The notes under the pieces are model-generated. The model did not search any database and was not told the origin of the DNA. It worked only from the letters and a program-made list of their open reading frames with translations. Made by a program: the position numbers and the translations under genes. DNA of 64,000 nucleotides from Parascedosporium putredinis (lineage: Eukaryota; Ascomycota; Sordariomycetes; Microascales; Microascaceae), in the NCBI GenBank assembly GCA_949357655.1, contig CASHTG010000001.1, positions 2,108,001 through 2,172,000 on the forward strand, given 5' to 3'. Positions 1 through 12,270 of the stretch are shown in pieces (position 1 is the stretch's first letter; the number at the start of each line of letters is the position of its first letter).

Positions 1-665
1 CCAGACAATGGAATACCTCTTACGCGACTCAACCTGCGTCGTGTGACCCCTCCTCCCTGGCCCGGGGGCGGACCCACCCTGAATCGTCACTCGTGCCAGC
101 TCCTGCGCCAGGCCTGCCCCGGGAGTACCGTACCACAATACACGCCATCCAGCTGGGGCAAGCACCCAAGCGCAAGTAGCTCGGGACAGGACACTAGGGA
201 AGCTCAACTGTACCCCGCCATGGCCTCTCGGCGCCGTTCTGGCTGGTGTCTTTGCTCCTTTTGACGTGTTGATCAGCCCTCGTCTTCTCCTCTCGCCCCT
301 TGGCTTGACGTGAGCAAGCCGACCTGATCTGCCCGCACTTGCTCCTGCCTCCATACACTCTTCCCCGGCAGCTCAATTGCAATATAAACATCGCCCTTAC
401 CCCTCCTCAATTGAGAGCTGCCCCCTTCCATCTTCTTCTCATCTTCATCTTCATCATCTCTGTCTTCCCCATCCATCACTTCCATCACCGGCACTGCCCT
501 CCCCATCATCACCATCACCAACAACACTAGTAAGCAAGTCAAACACTTGCTCACCCTTTCTCCGTACCAAGAGCGTTACATCTATACTTGACGCATACAT
601 CTCAGTTGCATCTCTAACACCCCTCATCTCCCCTTCACTTCGTATACATTTACAATACCGGCAAG
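1..665. other. 5' flank of the DJ-1-like gene, no gene seen
   Basis: No protein could be recognised on either strand. The stretch becomes C/T-rich towards 665, as is usual just upstream of fungal start codons. A TATA-like AATATAAA lies at about 381-388, some 280 bp before the next start codon, and could be a core promoter element, but this is only a sequence resemblance. Confidence 0.4.
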
Positions 666-1726
666 ATGAGTGCACACAAGACATCGGCGGTGGTGGACGA
701 GACTGAGCCCCTTGACGTGCTCTTTGTCCTACACCCCAAGTTCAACTTGTTGGACTGGGCTGGTCCTTGGGAGGTGTTCCAGACTGCTCTTCACGACGTC
801 AACGAACCTGGTATGTCACCCCGCACCTGTCTCATGCTCCTCCTCCCCCGTTTCAATCACATCACATAGGCTGGACAGCAAACTAACCTGTTCTACTTAA
901 CTGCGTTAGACAACAAGGCGTTCGACTGCACCATCGCTGCCGATGAGAAGAATGTTCTTTCCGACCAGGATGTTTCCATCGTCGGTCAGATCCCATACAA
1001 GCAGGCATATGAGGATCTCAAGAATTACGACGTGCTCGTAGTGGTCGGTGGCAACACTGACGAGATTATTGAGAAAGAGGCCGAGCCCTTGGGCCTCATT
1101 GCGGCCTTTGCCGAACTGCAACAGGCTGACCCAGTCCGCGAGAGGACTCTGTTCTCTGTCTGCACTGGCTCCCACTTCCTCGCCCACAAGGGTATTCTCG
1201 CCGGCCTTGCTGCCACCACCCACCCTGACTACCTGACGAGGTTTGAAAACATCTGCAGTCGTGCCGCTACCCGCGACTTAGACGAGCGTACCGACGTCCA
1301 GGAGGGCGTCCGCTATGTTGTGAACAATCTGCGATTCGACATTGGCGACGAGGACGAGAACCCTTACATCCGCCGAAAGTCGGATGCTCGCCGTCCCTCC
1401 AACGCAAGGTAGGTCCCAACTACCAAGAACCTTTTGGACCACCTCTTTGCCCTTTTGATATTTGCCACTAACTCAAGACTTGCGGGGTTTATAGGAAGGG
1501 AAGCATCTCTTTGAGGGGCTCCAGCACCCGAGAGAACATCGCTCGCCGTGCTGCCAAGCGTCTCGGTGGCCTCCGTGTCATCACCAGCGGCGGTGTCGCT
1601 GCCGGTACTGATGCCGCCCTGTATCTTGTCGGGGCTCTTGTCTCGGACGAGTCTGCTAATGCCGTCGCCCGAAGCCTCCAGTGGACCTGGCAGAAGGGCC
1701 TTGTCGTTGATGGTGTTGATGTTTAA
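666..1726 (+). CDS. DJ-1/PfpI (ThiJ) family protein, class I glutamine-amidotransferase-like fold
   Basis: Three exons, 666-810, 910-1408 and 1495-1726, give 291 residues with GT-AG introns and consistent phases. The protein starts at the first ATG of exon 1, followed by a strand typical of the family (LDVLFVLHPKFNLLDWAGPWE). VVVGGNTDE lies near residue 92, and a nucleophile-elbow cysteine near residue 133 in FSVCTGSHFLA. The region around residues 200-240, which spans intron 2, is basic and serine-rich and looks like a fungal insertion before the conserved end (TSGGVAAGTDAALYLVGALV). Known members of this subgroup include isonitrile hydratase-like and AraC-regulator-like proteins. The substrate cannot be told from sequence, so an enzymatic role is only inferred from the intact cysteine. 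There is no frameshift, signal peptide or membrane segment. It is one of four genes here read without a break. Confidence 0.88.
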
Positions 1727-3443
1727 AGGCGTTTCTTTTCTTTTTAACGGATTACTGGGCTGATCCTGGCTGGACAGGGGATTGGGACTGTTTTTTATTA
1801 TTATGATGATATACCATGACTGCTTGTTTTTCCCCCACAACGGTCATGATGCCGGAATTGTAGACTAGTTTGCAGCATTTTCCTTATGTTGCTTGATCTT
1901 GATAGTCTCCAATCAACATGAGATGCTCACTTGATGGAAGGTTCCGTTTGGCTGTAAACCAGTGGATTTGATCCTGCAAGCTTCCTTCCCTTTCTGGACG
2001 AGCGCCTTTACCCCGCATTTTAGTGTGGCTCCGACGATCAATTGATGCGCGACTGGGCCAATTGATCCATCCATGGACCCATTGCCATCCTTGATTCACA
2101 AGACTGCATGGTGGGATGCCAACTGGGGGCAAGAGGACCATCTTACGCCAGGTACTACATATCTAGAAACTCAGACACTCTCTGAAGCCGAAATTGAGAA
2201 CGAGATTGGGGGGGATGAATTGGCTTAGCCTCGAACTTAAATTTAGGTCGGTGCTACTTCGTACCTTCGTTCACGACTATGTCCCAGCTTAGTCGTGATG
2301 ACATGGCTCTTTGTTCAAAGGCCATGTGTCCAGAGGAGGACAGCCCTGGCCCCAATGCTTTCCAGATGGGAGATATTCGATTCTTGGGTTGGTCAAACAT
2401 TGAAATCAAAGCTCGAGTGTAGTGCTAGTTTTCGATAAAGGCCCTAGGTCCTCGCAGAGCGGAGATGTGTGAGCCCTTTGGATTTTAGGCGGGTCTGCTA
2501 GAGTGAGGCCAGTGGTCTCCGTCTTTCTGACGGAACATTTCGAGACGAATATCAATCCTACTTCTTCACTTTGTGGTCACCAGAAGGAGGACCGCGGCAG
2601 GGCGACACTCTTAGAGGCTTATGGAAACATTGATGAGAGGGTGTGCGGCTGCCACTTTGCCAAGGTGCTTATCCCCAGGTTCAGGCACAGGTGGAGTAAA
2701 ACGGCACTGTATCATGCTGCTGAAAAGGGATTAGCAGAGGGGGTTTTTACAGCCGCCAATCGGTCGTAGTGATGTTAGTATCAACGCTCAAGAGGAGGAT
2801 GATCTCACAGTGGCACTCCTCATAGCTTCACGGGGTTGTCGTAGCTGGTTTCCCTAATGGAAGGTTGCGATATCAATTCTGCTTAACCTCACGCTACTGA
2901 TGCCGATTTATGCCACTTCACATAACTTCGGGTCTCCGCTGCGCAATGGACGCAGAAAATTGCACGGCGGTCTTTTTAGCGGGGGCACTTGGACAGGCAC
3001 CAAGGACTCAGAAAACTAGACTTCAAGTGTTGCGCCAAATGAACGAGAAGGCGAATCAATTATGGGGTCCTAGTGCCTCTATAAGAATCCTAAAACCGTC
3101 CATCACATATTTTTTTCACCCAGCCAACAGAAAAGACAGGGTCGAATCTGGTCGTCGGTGGGGGTTATCAACGTTGCGTCTTCTACAAGGCGTAAAATAT
3201 GATGATATTTGATGGAGTAATCCTATTCAACTAGTACGTGCCTTTGAAGATGATGGATAAAAGAAGATTTGGATGAGCTGAAAGCTGGAATTGAGCAAGA
3301 ATACTTATTATGTCAGCATCCACCAACTCGGGAGTCGTGTGAGGGTCAGAGCTGCCTCCAGAGTTCGTGCTGAGTCCAAATCACGTGCGAAGCTATGAAC
3401 GTGCTGCCAGGCCGTGCATGGAAAATCCGGCCCCTGTTCGTCG
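1727..3443. other. Intergenic region with an ankyrin-like relic
   Basis: There is no intact gene between the DJ-1-like gene and the uL23m gene. The middle part (2503-3212) carries broken ankyrin-like coding sequence, described separately. The first 700 bases hold nothing recognisable apart from a run of seven Gs near 2207-2213. Confidence 0.5.
2503..3212 (+). pseudogene. Degenerate ankyrin-repeat gene fragment
   Basis: Three stretches resemble ankyrin repeats but lie in different frames, separated by stops. The first, near 2695-2750, reads KTALYHAAEKGLAEGV. The second, just after a stop at 2767, reads DVSINAQEEDDLTVALLIAS. The third, near 2910, reads MPLHITSGLRCAMDAE. Each matches the ankyrin pattern of a TALHLAA-like helix followed by an INAQD-like turn. 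No single frame joins them, several stops lie between, and I see no introns that rescue the reading. Some breaks could be sequencing errors like those elsewhere in the window, but the density of stops points to decay. What the parent protein did cannot be told. Confidence 0.5.
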
Positions 3444-4304
3444 ATGATTGCGAACACCAGAGTCCTCACCTTGAGATTCAGCATCGCCACTCTCACTCTT
3501 GGATGTGTTCGCAATGGCATCCGCAGTGGTAAAAAGGCTCCGGCTTTCAAGCTTGGACAAAAACAAGTCTTTCTGTAAGCGTTGTTCACCCCCGCCATCG
3601 ATTGATAGTTGATGCAGGTTTTCGTTCGCGTCGCAAAGGCGCGCTGGGCCTACCTACATATTTTCTTTCTCTTTCCCGAGCCTCCTCTTTTGACTCGATC
3701 TTTCTTTGCTAACCACGCTTATTCCTAATAGCCCTAATCATGTCATAACTCTCGTACGCCGCGACTTCCAGCCCGCCGACTGGGCCACATTCCAAGTACC
3801 CTCCGCTTCACGAAATTCGATCTCCGCGACTATCTCTGGAATCTGTATGGAGTCGAGGTCACAGCAGTGCGCTCTTGGGTACGCCGCCCCGTAGCCCCTA
3901 TCAAGAACGCGGCAGGTCGTTTTGTTCGCCCAACTGCCGAAAAATACATGACAGTGGAGATGACGCAACCCTTTGTGTGGCCCAAGGAGCCAGAAGACCT
4001 ATCGGCGTGGGATTCCGCGCTGTACAGGATGCGTGAGAAGATGCTGGAAGACCAGGAGAAGATTCGGGACGACCGGTACAAGGGAAAGATCGCCCTCGCG
4101 AGCGACGGACGGCTATCGCAGGAGGAGAAGACCTACCGGGCCATGGCCAAGGAGCTGCTCGAGGGCAAGAAGAAGTGGGAGAACGGCGTCGCTCTAGACG
4201 AGAAGTGGGAGAGCATCGTGGCGAGGGCCAACGCTGCGAAGGCGAGAGAGGCCCTGGAGGAAGTGGAAGTGGAACCCAGCGCCAAGCCTCTGGCTAAGGA
4301 ATAA
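3444..4304 (+). CDS. MRP20: Mitochondrial large ribosomal subunit protein uL23m
   Basis: Exon 1 (3444-3574) encodes an arginine-rich N-terminus suited to mitochondrial import and ends in FKLGQKQVF. Intron 3575-3731 has a CTAAC branch site. Exon 2 (3732-4304) continues PNHVITLVRRD and ATFQVP, then switches frame at about 3797-3800 into LRFTKFDLRDYLWNLYGVEV. The switch is explained by one missing C in a CCC run. With one base restored the gene has 235 codons including the stop. The PNHVIT and DLRDYL segments are characteristic of fungal mitochondrial L23 (yeast Mrp20), which lies at the polypeptide exit of the mitoribosome. The C-terminal third is a charged lysine- and glutamate-rich helix, as in other fungi. 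The start was chosen because it gives both a presequence and the correct phase into exon 2. Confidence 0.85.
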
Positions 4305-4482
4305 TAGGGGTCGGTTGAGAGGCGCCCCTTATCGGTGGAGACCCGCGACAACAGAAGACGCCGGGTCTCGGCTCATAGACGACCGGAGACGACCGGAACT
4401 CAAGCCGGATGTTTTGTGGAGTTACACTGTAGCATTATATCACGACCCTTGAAGGATGTACAACACCCAAAAAACACATCAT

Positions 4483-5622
4483 TTATTGTATACTGAAATA
4501 GACTTTCAATCTGTCAGCCCTCTTTTTCGAGTTGGACCGTCTCTTGTGGCTCAGCTTCCCTCCCAATAGAATCTTCGGCTGCGTATGACGTCCAATGCTC
4601 GTCGGCTTGGTGTAGCAAGACTTCATCCCCCAACACCACCACTCGGCCGTGAGGTAGCGTGCAAAAACTTCTAGCGCGTGATAGCCGCTCGGCATCATCT
4701 CGTCAAACAACTGTTTGAAACTAGGCTTCCTCGAGTGCACATCGGGAACCGCGAGGATCACTTTCCTGTCTAAAATGTTTACCTTGAAGTCTCCTTTCCT
4801 TCTCGCAAATAGCAGCCTTTCCCAGGGCTTTCTCCAGGTGGAGTGGATATCGCTCATGGGCTCGCCATTTGCCGTGACCTTGAGCCATATCCATTCTCCT
4901 GCAGGCTCGAGGTCCCATTCGGCAAAGAGGCCGTCGCGCTCAGTGAGGACGTCTACCATGGCCTGACTGTTAGTAACCCACACAGCAACGACACCGCCAG
5001 GCGCAAGCCTTGTCCTGACCGGTATAAGGGAGAGCAAGCGGCGGATATCTTGAGAGCCGTGGCAGACGGTATAACCTCCCCTCTTGCGTTTCGCTGACCG
5101 GTTAGGCCAAGGCGGGTCCATGAGGATGAGATCGAACAAGGGCCCGCTCGAGTCCAGCGTTTTACTCTTCTCTTCGATGGAGCCATGGAGTGCGTGGGAA
5201 CATTCAGGCACGAAATAGGACAATGGTGTGGGCGACTGCGAGGTCGGAGATTCAGGTCGCGTGACCACACGAGGCAGGCAAAAAGGACCGTGATACTTGT
5301 ATTTCAGCTCTAAATCCCGGAGTGCAGACTCGGCGGCAGCGCAGGTCATGAGTTGGGAAAGCTGCGCGGCCGGCGAGGCGACGGCGGACTGATTGGCGGC
5401 ATGCTTTGGTGCCGGGGTTGGAAACGGGGCAAGGAGAGCGGGGGCGGAAATCAACCTCCGACGAGTAGTCTTGTTGCGCGGGGCTTGCGCTTCCTCAATT
5501 GATCTTGGCAGGTCGAGACACACGACTGACTTGACGGCGTTCTCAAAAGGATAGACGAGGGCGGGGCGCCGCGGAAACCCAGGTCCGTCGCACTCAGTCC
5601 TGGCTCTTCCATTAATTCCCAT
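4483..5622 (-). CDS. MT-A70 family (METTL4-like) N6-adenine methyltransferase
   Basis: A single uninterrupted frame of 379 residues starts at an ATG. The catalytic DPPW motif is at residues 169-172 (FDLILMDPPWPNRS). It is followed by the MT-A70 core: a GGVVAVWVTNSQA strand, GEWIWLKVT, KPWERLLFARR and the closing LEVFARYLTAEWWCWG. The family transfers methyl groups from S-adenosylmethionine to N6 of adenine. Single-domain forms with the motif placed centrally are closest to METTL4, which has been linked to snRNA and DNA adenine methylation in animals and plants; the substrate here is not established. The first 160 residues are poorly conserved and rich in proline and alanine. The C-terminus is basic (KRRSNSKKR). 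It is divergent from the carrier gene downstream on the plus strand, with 621 bp between the two starts. Confidence 0.85.
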   Translation of the reverse strand: MGINGRARTECDGPGFPRRPALVYPFENAVKSVVCLDLPRSIEEAQAPRNKTTRRRLISAPALLAPFPTPAPKHAANQSAVASPAAQLSQLMTCAAAESALRDLELKYKYHGPFCLPRVVTRPESPTSQSPTPLSYFVPECSHALHGSIEEKSKTLDSSGPLFDLILMDPPWPNRSAKRKRGGYTVCHGSQDIRRLLSLIPVRTRLAPGGVVAVWVTNSQAMVDVLTERDGLFAEWDLEPAGEWIWLKVTANGEPMSDIHSTWRKPWERLLFARRKGDFKVNILDRKVILAVPDVHSRKPSFKQLFDEMMPSGYHALEVFARYLTAEWWCWGMKSCYTKPTSIGRHTQPKILLGGKLSHKRRSNSKKRADRLKVYFSIQ

Positions 5623-6243
5623 GCGTCTATTGGGGTGGTATTTGCGTCTCTGCGTCTCCTTGGTGGGGGCCTCTCTGATTCAGAGGACGAGGTAGGCTAG
5701 GTCACGCGAGGCCCTGGTGACTAGGTCCTCCCCTGAGCCCTAGGTCACGATGGGGGAATAGCCCGGATTAGTGCCTCCAGTCACCGACGCTGGCGGGGAA
5801 AACAGAAAAAAATCAATTGTTATTCGGCAATCCTCGGCATGGGAGAGATGGAGCAATGAGCGTTGCGGAGACCCCGGACAGACGGAGAGCTAGCCAATAG
5901 ACGCTGAGGAAAATGCGCTTGAATGACGTCTCACTGAATGCCTCTCGTAAGCCGGAAATTCTTCCCTTATCGCTGGTCCTTCCCGCATTTTGGAATCCCA
6001 AGCGTCTGTCCAGCCAAAGAGAAATACATTTTCCACTAAGGGGGTCCCCTCCAAATCTTTCTCCTTCCCCGACTCCCCTCCTTTTGTTCGGCCCCACACG
6101 ATTCTATCGCGAAGCAACAGGCTCGTCTCTCAATACCTCCCTTTGCTTTGGAACGACGACGAGTAGAGGTGCGCTGATCGTCATCCCATTACCGTCCCGC
6201 TTGAGCCTGCAGCATCTCGGTCGGGGATCGGGGAGGCGCCGGA
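5623..6243. promoter_or_regulatory. Divergent promoter region between the METTL4-like and carrier genes
   Basis: The 621-bp spacer separates two start codons facing away from each other, so it must hold both promoters unless one transcript starts inside the other gene. It is C/T-rich on the plus strand near 6050-6110. No specific factor site was identified. Confidence 0.5.
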
Positions 6244-7542
6244 ATGCCTCCCGCTAGCATGGAGAATGCCCCAATGTCGATAACACCACAGCAACAGCAG
6301 CAGCAACAGCAGCAGCAGCAACAACCCCAACAACAACAGCAGCAACGGCAAAACTATGAGGCGTCCCTCACCATGACGAAGAAGGCACCCTCCGTACCCG
6401 CTCCCGGGGACGATACGGTCGAGCTGCGGAAGCAGACACGCACGCTGAACTACGCCTGGCGCTCGGGTGTTGCAGGTGGTCTGGCGGGCTGTGCGGTATG
6501 GCGCTTTTATTTTTCTTTCCTCTCTTGCCTCTGGGCTGTCGGCTCGGCGGCCATTTACAAACTCTGCTATACTCTTCTAGGTGCTAATATGTTACATCTA
6601 TTTCGTACTATAGGCCAAAACGATCGTTGCACCTCTCGACCGAGTCAAGATTCTGTTCCAGGCCAGCAATCCCACGTACGCAAAATACTCGGGTTCGTGG
6701 GCGGGCGTTGCGGCGACGTTGCGAGACATATACCACCACGACGGACCAACAGGACTCTTTCGAGGCCACTCGGCGACTCTTCTGAGAATTTTTCCTTATG
6801 CAGCCATCAAGTTCCTAGCATACGAGCAGATTCGTAGCGTTGTTATTACCCATAAAGGTGAAGAGACACCGTTTCGCCGCTTCCTCAGCGGATCTCTTGC
6901 TGGTGCCACATCCGTCATGTGCACTTACCCGCTCGACCTCATCAGAGTCCGCATGGCTTTCGAGACAAGGCGAGTAGGTGGAAGCTCGTTTGCATCGATA
7001 ACTAGGCAGATATACAACGAGACTCCCACCCAGGCTGTGGCCCAACCGGGGTCGTCGGGGTCTGCTATCAAGGCTGCTACGTCTAAAGGAAGTTTCCTAA
7101 ACTTTTACCGAGGCTTCGCCCCCACGATGCTCGGCATGGTTCCCTACGCGGGTATGTCGTTCTTGACGCACGATACTGTTGGTGATCTATTTAGGCATCC
7201 CTCGGTAGCTCAGTGGACAACCCTCCCTAGCCGAAAGAACTCCCCAAGGGCAAGGCGGCACCTCTCCGCTCGTGGGCGGAGCTTACCGCCGGTGGTTTAG
7301 CGGGCATGATATCCCAGACTGTGTCATACCCCATAGAGATTATTCGACGTCGGATGCAGGTCGGTGGCGTGGTTGGAGACGGCCACAGGATGCGCATCGG
7401 AGAGACGGCTTCCCTCATTATGCGGGAGAAGGGTGTTCGAGGCTTCTTCGTCGGCCTGACGATTGGCTACGTCAAGGTGATACCTATGGTGGCGGTAAGC
7501 TTCTACGTTTACGAGAGGGCAAAGGGATGGATGGGCATTTAG
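6244..7542 (+). CDS. LEU5: Mitochondrial carrier, LEU5/coenzyme A transporter type
   Basis: Exons are 6244-6495 and 6614-7542 with a 118-nt phase-0 intron. All three carrier repeats are visible, with the signature motifs APLDRVK, YPLDLIRVR and YPIEIIRRR, each followed by the matrix helix and a GF/YRG-type element (GLFRGH, NFYRGFAPTMLG, GFFVGLTIGY). The long loop before repeat 3 and the overall sequence fit the Leu5/Graves-disease-carrier group, which moves coenzyme A or its precursor into the matrix. The reading frame shifts by one base at about 7225-7236, between TTLP and KELPKGK; restoring one base gives 393 residues. The N-terminus carries a long polyglutamine tract that is unusual for a carrier (see the repeat entry). 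The substrate is inferred from family resemblance only. Confidence 0.85.
6289..6345 (+). repeat. CAG/CAA repeat encoding polyglutamine
   Basis: Nineteen codons encode 12 glutamines, one proline and 6 glutamines, in mixed CAG and CAA codons. The tract lies about 15 residues into the carrier protein, before the first membrane segment. Repeats of this kind often vary in length between strains. Confidence 0.9.
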
Positions 7543-8378
7543 AGCCTCTTCTTCCTCGATAGGACATAGACCGGTGGTCTGCAGCGGGTTCTTGTTCTTC
7601 ATTTTTTCGCATTTTCCAACCTACCTGGTATCTATCATTTCTGTTTTTTTTCTTCCCAAAACCATCACACTCAGGCGTTTAAAGGCAAGGGCATCTCGGG
7701 TGGGAGTAACCCGTTTTTTTCTATTTCTTTTTGGACATAGAGTTCTGAGAATCATTCAGTGGACATATTCTTGATTTGCCTAGTTGTTTTTTTCTTCTTC
7801 TTTTTACCCTTGACTCCCCCAGTGTCTCCTCCTATTTTGAAAGGCCGTGCCGCATATCAAACCAGTATAGACGTGCTATAGATCAACGATCAGAATCCGA
7901 CTCATATTCCAAAGCCCTTTTTAGTAGCCTTTCTTTGAGAGTAATGATGGATTTCTCTAAGATTCTGAGACCCTACGCGCAGGCTAACTGAGCCTCCTGT
8001 ATCCTGCTCGCCTTCATCGCTGCGTCTCGTTCGACCCGTGTGAATAACAATATGTTGCCAATTAACACTGTACGACGTCGGCGGTTGTCAGCCAGCGAAA
8101 AGCACTTTGGATGCCGCGTTGCGCGTCGAGCCAATGGATGAACCGCAACCATTGAATTTTGTGGCCAAAGTGGTCGAGGGGACACCCACCTTTCTCCTTG
8201 AACGGAATCCCCATAAGACCTCGACCTATTCTTCACGAGTTCGTGTTTATCTCCACCTAGTCGGATTTTCCCCAGTTTGGTGGCCCTATCCTCCAATCAC
8301 CTCAGCACCTATTTTCTTTATGGCGACTGTCCTCGTTGAGTAACACCCGACGAAATCCGACGGCCCCCAACCGGCGCC
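7543..8378. other. Intergenic region, LEU5-like to ORC4
   Basis: This T-rich stretch of 836 bases probably holds the 3' untranslated region of the carrier gene (T runs near 7640-7660, 7715-7735 and 7785-7805) and the promoter of ORC4. No further gene is supported. Confidence 0.4.
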
Positions 8379-11215
8379 ATGGACGAGAACGGAGGATCCG
8401 TGAGACGAAAGCGCGGCAGGCAATCGTCAGTCAGCAATGCTTCGACACCAGGATCGGCTACCAAGAAGCGCAAGCTCGACGATGGCGAAGCAGCGGCCAC
8501 GGAGACAAACGGGTCGGAGACGGGCCGCGGTCGAGGCGGCAGGCGGTCCTTTATGGCGGCGCTCTCTGATGCCATCTCCTTGGCCAGGGGCCAGAAGAAG
8601 GTGAAGGAGTCGCAGTCACAGGAGAACCTTAGAGCCGACTCCAAAGACGAAAGCCCCACCAAAGCGGCTACCATGCCAGCCAAAAGGGGCCGGCCGCGCC
8701 CCTCGATTCTTGGCGAAAAGGGGAAAAGTGTGTACGACTTTCCCGGTTCGGATGGAGAGACCACGGCGGCTGCGACAATAACGACAGAAAAGACGATGCC
8801 GAGGAAAGCGAGTAGGAAGACGGCTGGTTCTCAAAATACGACGCCGACATCGAAGAAGCGGACTGCAAGGGGCGCCGCGACGGCGGACCTGATGGACGTG
8901 GACGATGTTGATCCTTACGGCGTCACGCAGCTTGACGAAACCCCCAGCAAGCCTACGACCGAGAAGAAACGAGGCCCTGGGCGACCCCCGGGAGCAAGAA
9001 CAAAAGACACTTGAGCGGGAGCAGTTGAGCGGAACACCGAGTCGTGGCCGGCTGGGCAAGACCGGCCTCGCCAACGGCGCACAGACAAGCCCTCTCAAGA
9101 GCATCCTGACGCCGTCGAGGAAAGGGAACGATGACACACCACGACGTCGAAAAAGCGTTGCGTTTGGACTCGATAAGGGGAGAAAGGACGTGGAGATCTT
9201 TTTCGAGGATTTGCCGACGACCAAGTCCAAGGCGACACCCAAACTCCGGGGACTCGAGAAAGAAGTCGATGCGACGGCCGAGATAGGGAAGGGGAAAGAA
9301 GAGGAGCCGCAGGAAGAGGAAGAGGACGACGAGGTGTGCGAGATCTGCTTGAAGCCTGACTCCAAGGCACCCAACGAAATCATATTCTGCGATAACTGCG
9401 ACCTCGGATACCATCAAAAGTGCCACAACGTTCCCAGTATTCCCGAGGGCGACTGGCTCTGCAAGAACTGCTCGCAGGAAGATATTTCCAAGACGCCGCA
9501 GAAGGCTGCCTCGTCCGCTGCCATCAACGTGGTGCCTGTGCCCGCCGACGCACCCGATATTCCTAATCTCGACAAGCACCTTCCGGCACTCCAGCGCATA
9601 CTCATGGATAGATGCACGGGGCAAAGGCGGCTAAGGCTAACAGGGCTGGATGAGGCATATGGCAAGGTTGGTGACATAGTGGAACAGACGATTACATCTG
9701 GGGAGGGCAATTCAATGCTCCTCATTGGAAGCAGGGGGTGGGCAAAACAACTGTAAGTGGTTTGAACCCTTCTACGTCAAGCGAGGCTAGCCTCTTGGCC
9801 TTCTAACTAGTCACTGGTGGCAGGTCATCGAGAAAGTCATCGCGGACATGGGGAAGAAACACCCCGGTGATTTCCACGTTGTGCGGCTGAACGGTTTTAT
9901 CCACACGGACGACAAGCTTGCGATTAGGGACACCTGGCGGCAGCTCGGAAAGGAGATGGAGGTGGATGACGACATTGTTCACCGGGTAAGTTTGATACAA
10001 GACGGCCGCAGATGCGTCACGCCGCGATGGCAACACGGCAAGAGCATGCACTTTTGTGCTGTCGTGGGCGACAGAAGAGGGGAGGATTATACAGGCGGGC
10101 TAACCAATTCCTACTACAGACGAGCTATGCCGACACGATGATGTCTCTCCTTGCGCTTCTTTCACATCCGTCGGAAATCACGGGTGAGGACGAGGGCCTC
10201 ATCTCCCAGGCGGTCATCTTTGTCATCGATGAGTTTGACCAGTTTGCCTACCATCCTCGCCAAACGCTTTTGTACAACCTGTTCGACATTGCCCAGGCAC
10301 GCAAAGCCCCGATCGCGGTGCTGGGCTGCACGTCACGCGTCGACGTGGTGGAGATGCTGGAGAAGCGCGTCAAGAGTCGGTTCAGCCACAGGTTCGTCTA
10401 CGTGGCCCCGGCCCGCAGCCTGACGGGCTTCTGGGAGGTGTGTCGGCAGGGTCTAGTGGTAGACAAGGACGACGCGGCGGAAGAAGGCATGGACACGGAA
10501 CTCGAGGGGTTCGACGAATTCATGGAGTATTGGGCCAAGAAGATTGACGTAAGTATTTATCGGATTTGACCCCGTCCCGAGTTTCTGGATAGCGAGACAA
10601 GAGAGGTTGTGGGCAAAGCGCTAACCAGACATTTACGGAAACATGTAGCGGCTGTACAAGCAAGAAGCGTTCAAGCTGCTCCTCTTGGGCCAGTACTACC
10701 TCTCCAAGTCGGTCATGGGGTTCCTTGGCCTGTGCGTGCTGCCGCTCGCTGCGCTCTCACCGTCCAACGTTGGGCTTCAGATCCCGAGGGCGGCGTCGGT
10801 GGCCGCGCTGGCGGCACCAATGTCGAAGTTGCACCTGCTGCGGTCGCTTTCGGACCTCGACCTAGGCCTGCTGATCGCGGCGGCGCGACTGGACATCATA
10901 GCACATACGGACGCGGTCAACTTTGCCATGGCGTACGACGAATATAGCTCGCTCATGGGACGGCAACGGGTGCAGTCGGCGAGCGCGGGCATGCTAGCTG
11001 TCGGGGGCGGGGTGCGGGTGTGGGGACGCGGGGTGGCGGCGACGAGCTGGGAACGGCTCATCGATGCGAGCTTGCTAGTGCCAGCAGGACTCGGAGGCGG
11101 CAAGGGCGCGGGCGGGCTCGAGGCCAAGATGTGGGTGGTGGACGTGTCTCTGCCGGAGATCGCGGCGTCGGTGAAGCTGAGCGTAGTCCTGGCAAGATGG
11201 TGCAAGGAGATTTGA
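8379..11215 (+). CDS. ORC4: Origin recognition complex subunit 4 with AT-hooks and PHD finger
   Basis: Four exons (8379-9752, 9824-9985, 10120-10548, 10649-11215). The basic N-terminal region carries two AT-hook-like motifs (AKRGRPRPS near residue 106 and KRGPGRPPG near residue 200). A C4HC3 PHD finger follows at about residues 320-366 (CEICLKPDS, FCDNCDLGYHQKCH, DWLCKNC). Then comes the AAA+ ATPase core of Orc4, with Walker A near residue 453 (MLLIGSRG, then GKTT), Walker B VIFVIDEFDQFA and a C-terminal winged-helix region ending WVVDVSLPEI. Three single-base losses break the frame, at 8985-8992, 9017-9019 and in the GGGGG at 9734-9738, which lies inside Walker A. Restoring one base at each gives 844 residues and exact exon phases. 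Orc4 is part of the nuclear ORC ring that loads the MCM helicase at origins; the AT-hooks recall fission yeast Orc4. Confidence 0.9.
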
Positions 11216-11650
11216 TGCTACGATATTGGTCGGCGGCTCGAGTGTGCATTTGGTCATTTCGTTCTCTTCTTTCTCTCTTTTCTTGCTTTGCTTCTCTCCT
11301 TGGGTTTTCTGTCGCATCATCTCATCCATGTATTCTACATTATGCGTCATGTTATGTGTCATGATCACGGCATTGGCATCTAAACAGTATAGACAAGTCA
11401 CAAGATAATACTAGCATGCTTCTCCCTTTTGTTTCTCTTTTTCCTTTGCCTCTTAACTTGACCCTCGACGATGGGCTCGACGAAAGCTTGGGGTTTGCCG
11501 TCCGGCATTCAAAGGATTTGTACACTCAAAAATGGTATCAAGGAAGTTAGGGGAGAGGCTCCACTAGGCCATGGCGGAGTCTCTGTTGACATGACTGCAT
11601 GGACAGGGCTACGGGGAAATGAAAGGGAAAAAAAGAAAAAAATGATGTGC

Positions 11651-11678
11651 TGTGAATCGCTATCTGTGAATCGCTATC
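11651..11678. repeat. Perfect 14-bp direct tandem duplication
   Basis: The unit TGTGAATCGCTATC occurs twice in a row with no spacer. It is probably a small slippage product in non-coding DNA. Confidence 0.85.
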
Positions 11679-12270
11679 TGTGGACCTGCGGAGAGTGTGT
11701 CATCAGGAAGAGAGAACATCCTCTCTTGCTCGTTTTGATTCAGAGTATTGGCAACGGGAATATCGTGGCGCCCGACGACAGATTTCGGGAGATGGCTAGC
11801 GACGATCAGCTTAAAAATACTGGATGTATTATTGAAAGCGGGAATAGGCGAGAAGCAAAGGCCGTTTGGGCCGCTTTTTGGCAGTCTCGTCTCTGCATGA
11901 GAGTCGAGGGCGGTGACATGTTGATGCTTCCTCCTTCGCCGGCCCAACTCGCCCACACACAAAAAACAAAGGTCGGGCTGAGGCTATGCACTCATCCCTG
12001 GAGACCAAAGGGCTGGGACGACGAATAAGCAAGCCCCCTCTGCCAACCCCAGCGGCACTTTTTCCTCGTGCGTGCGCCTGTACTCATTCACGGACAATAT
12101 TCATTGGTCAGTGGCGCGCGCTTCAAGGGGGCCTGCGTCTAAAAAACACTGCCCGGGAAGTCTGGAAGAAAGGGTGGGCTAAAAGAGGCGGTTTTGCTCA
12201 CGGCTCAGCCATGATTTTAGCCTTGACCCACCCTTCGGGTCCCCACGCAGCCGGGCGGGTCTGGCTCTTT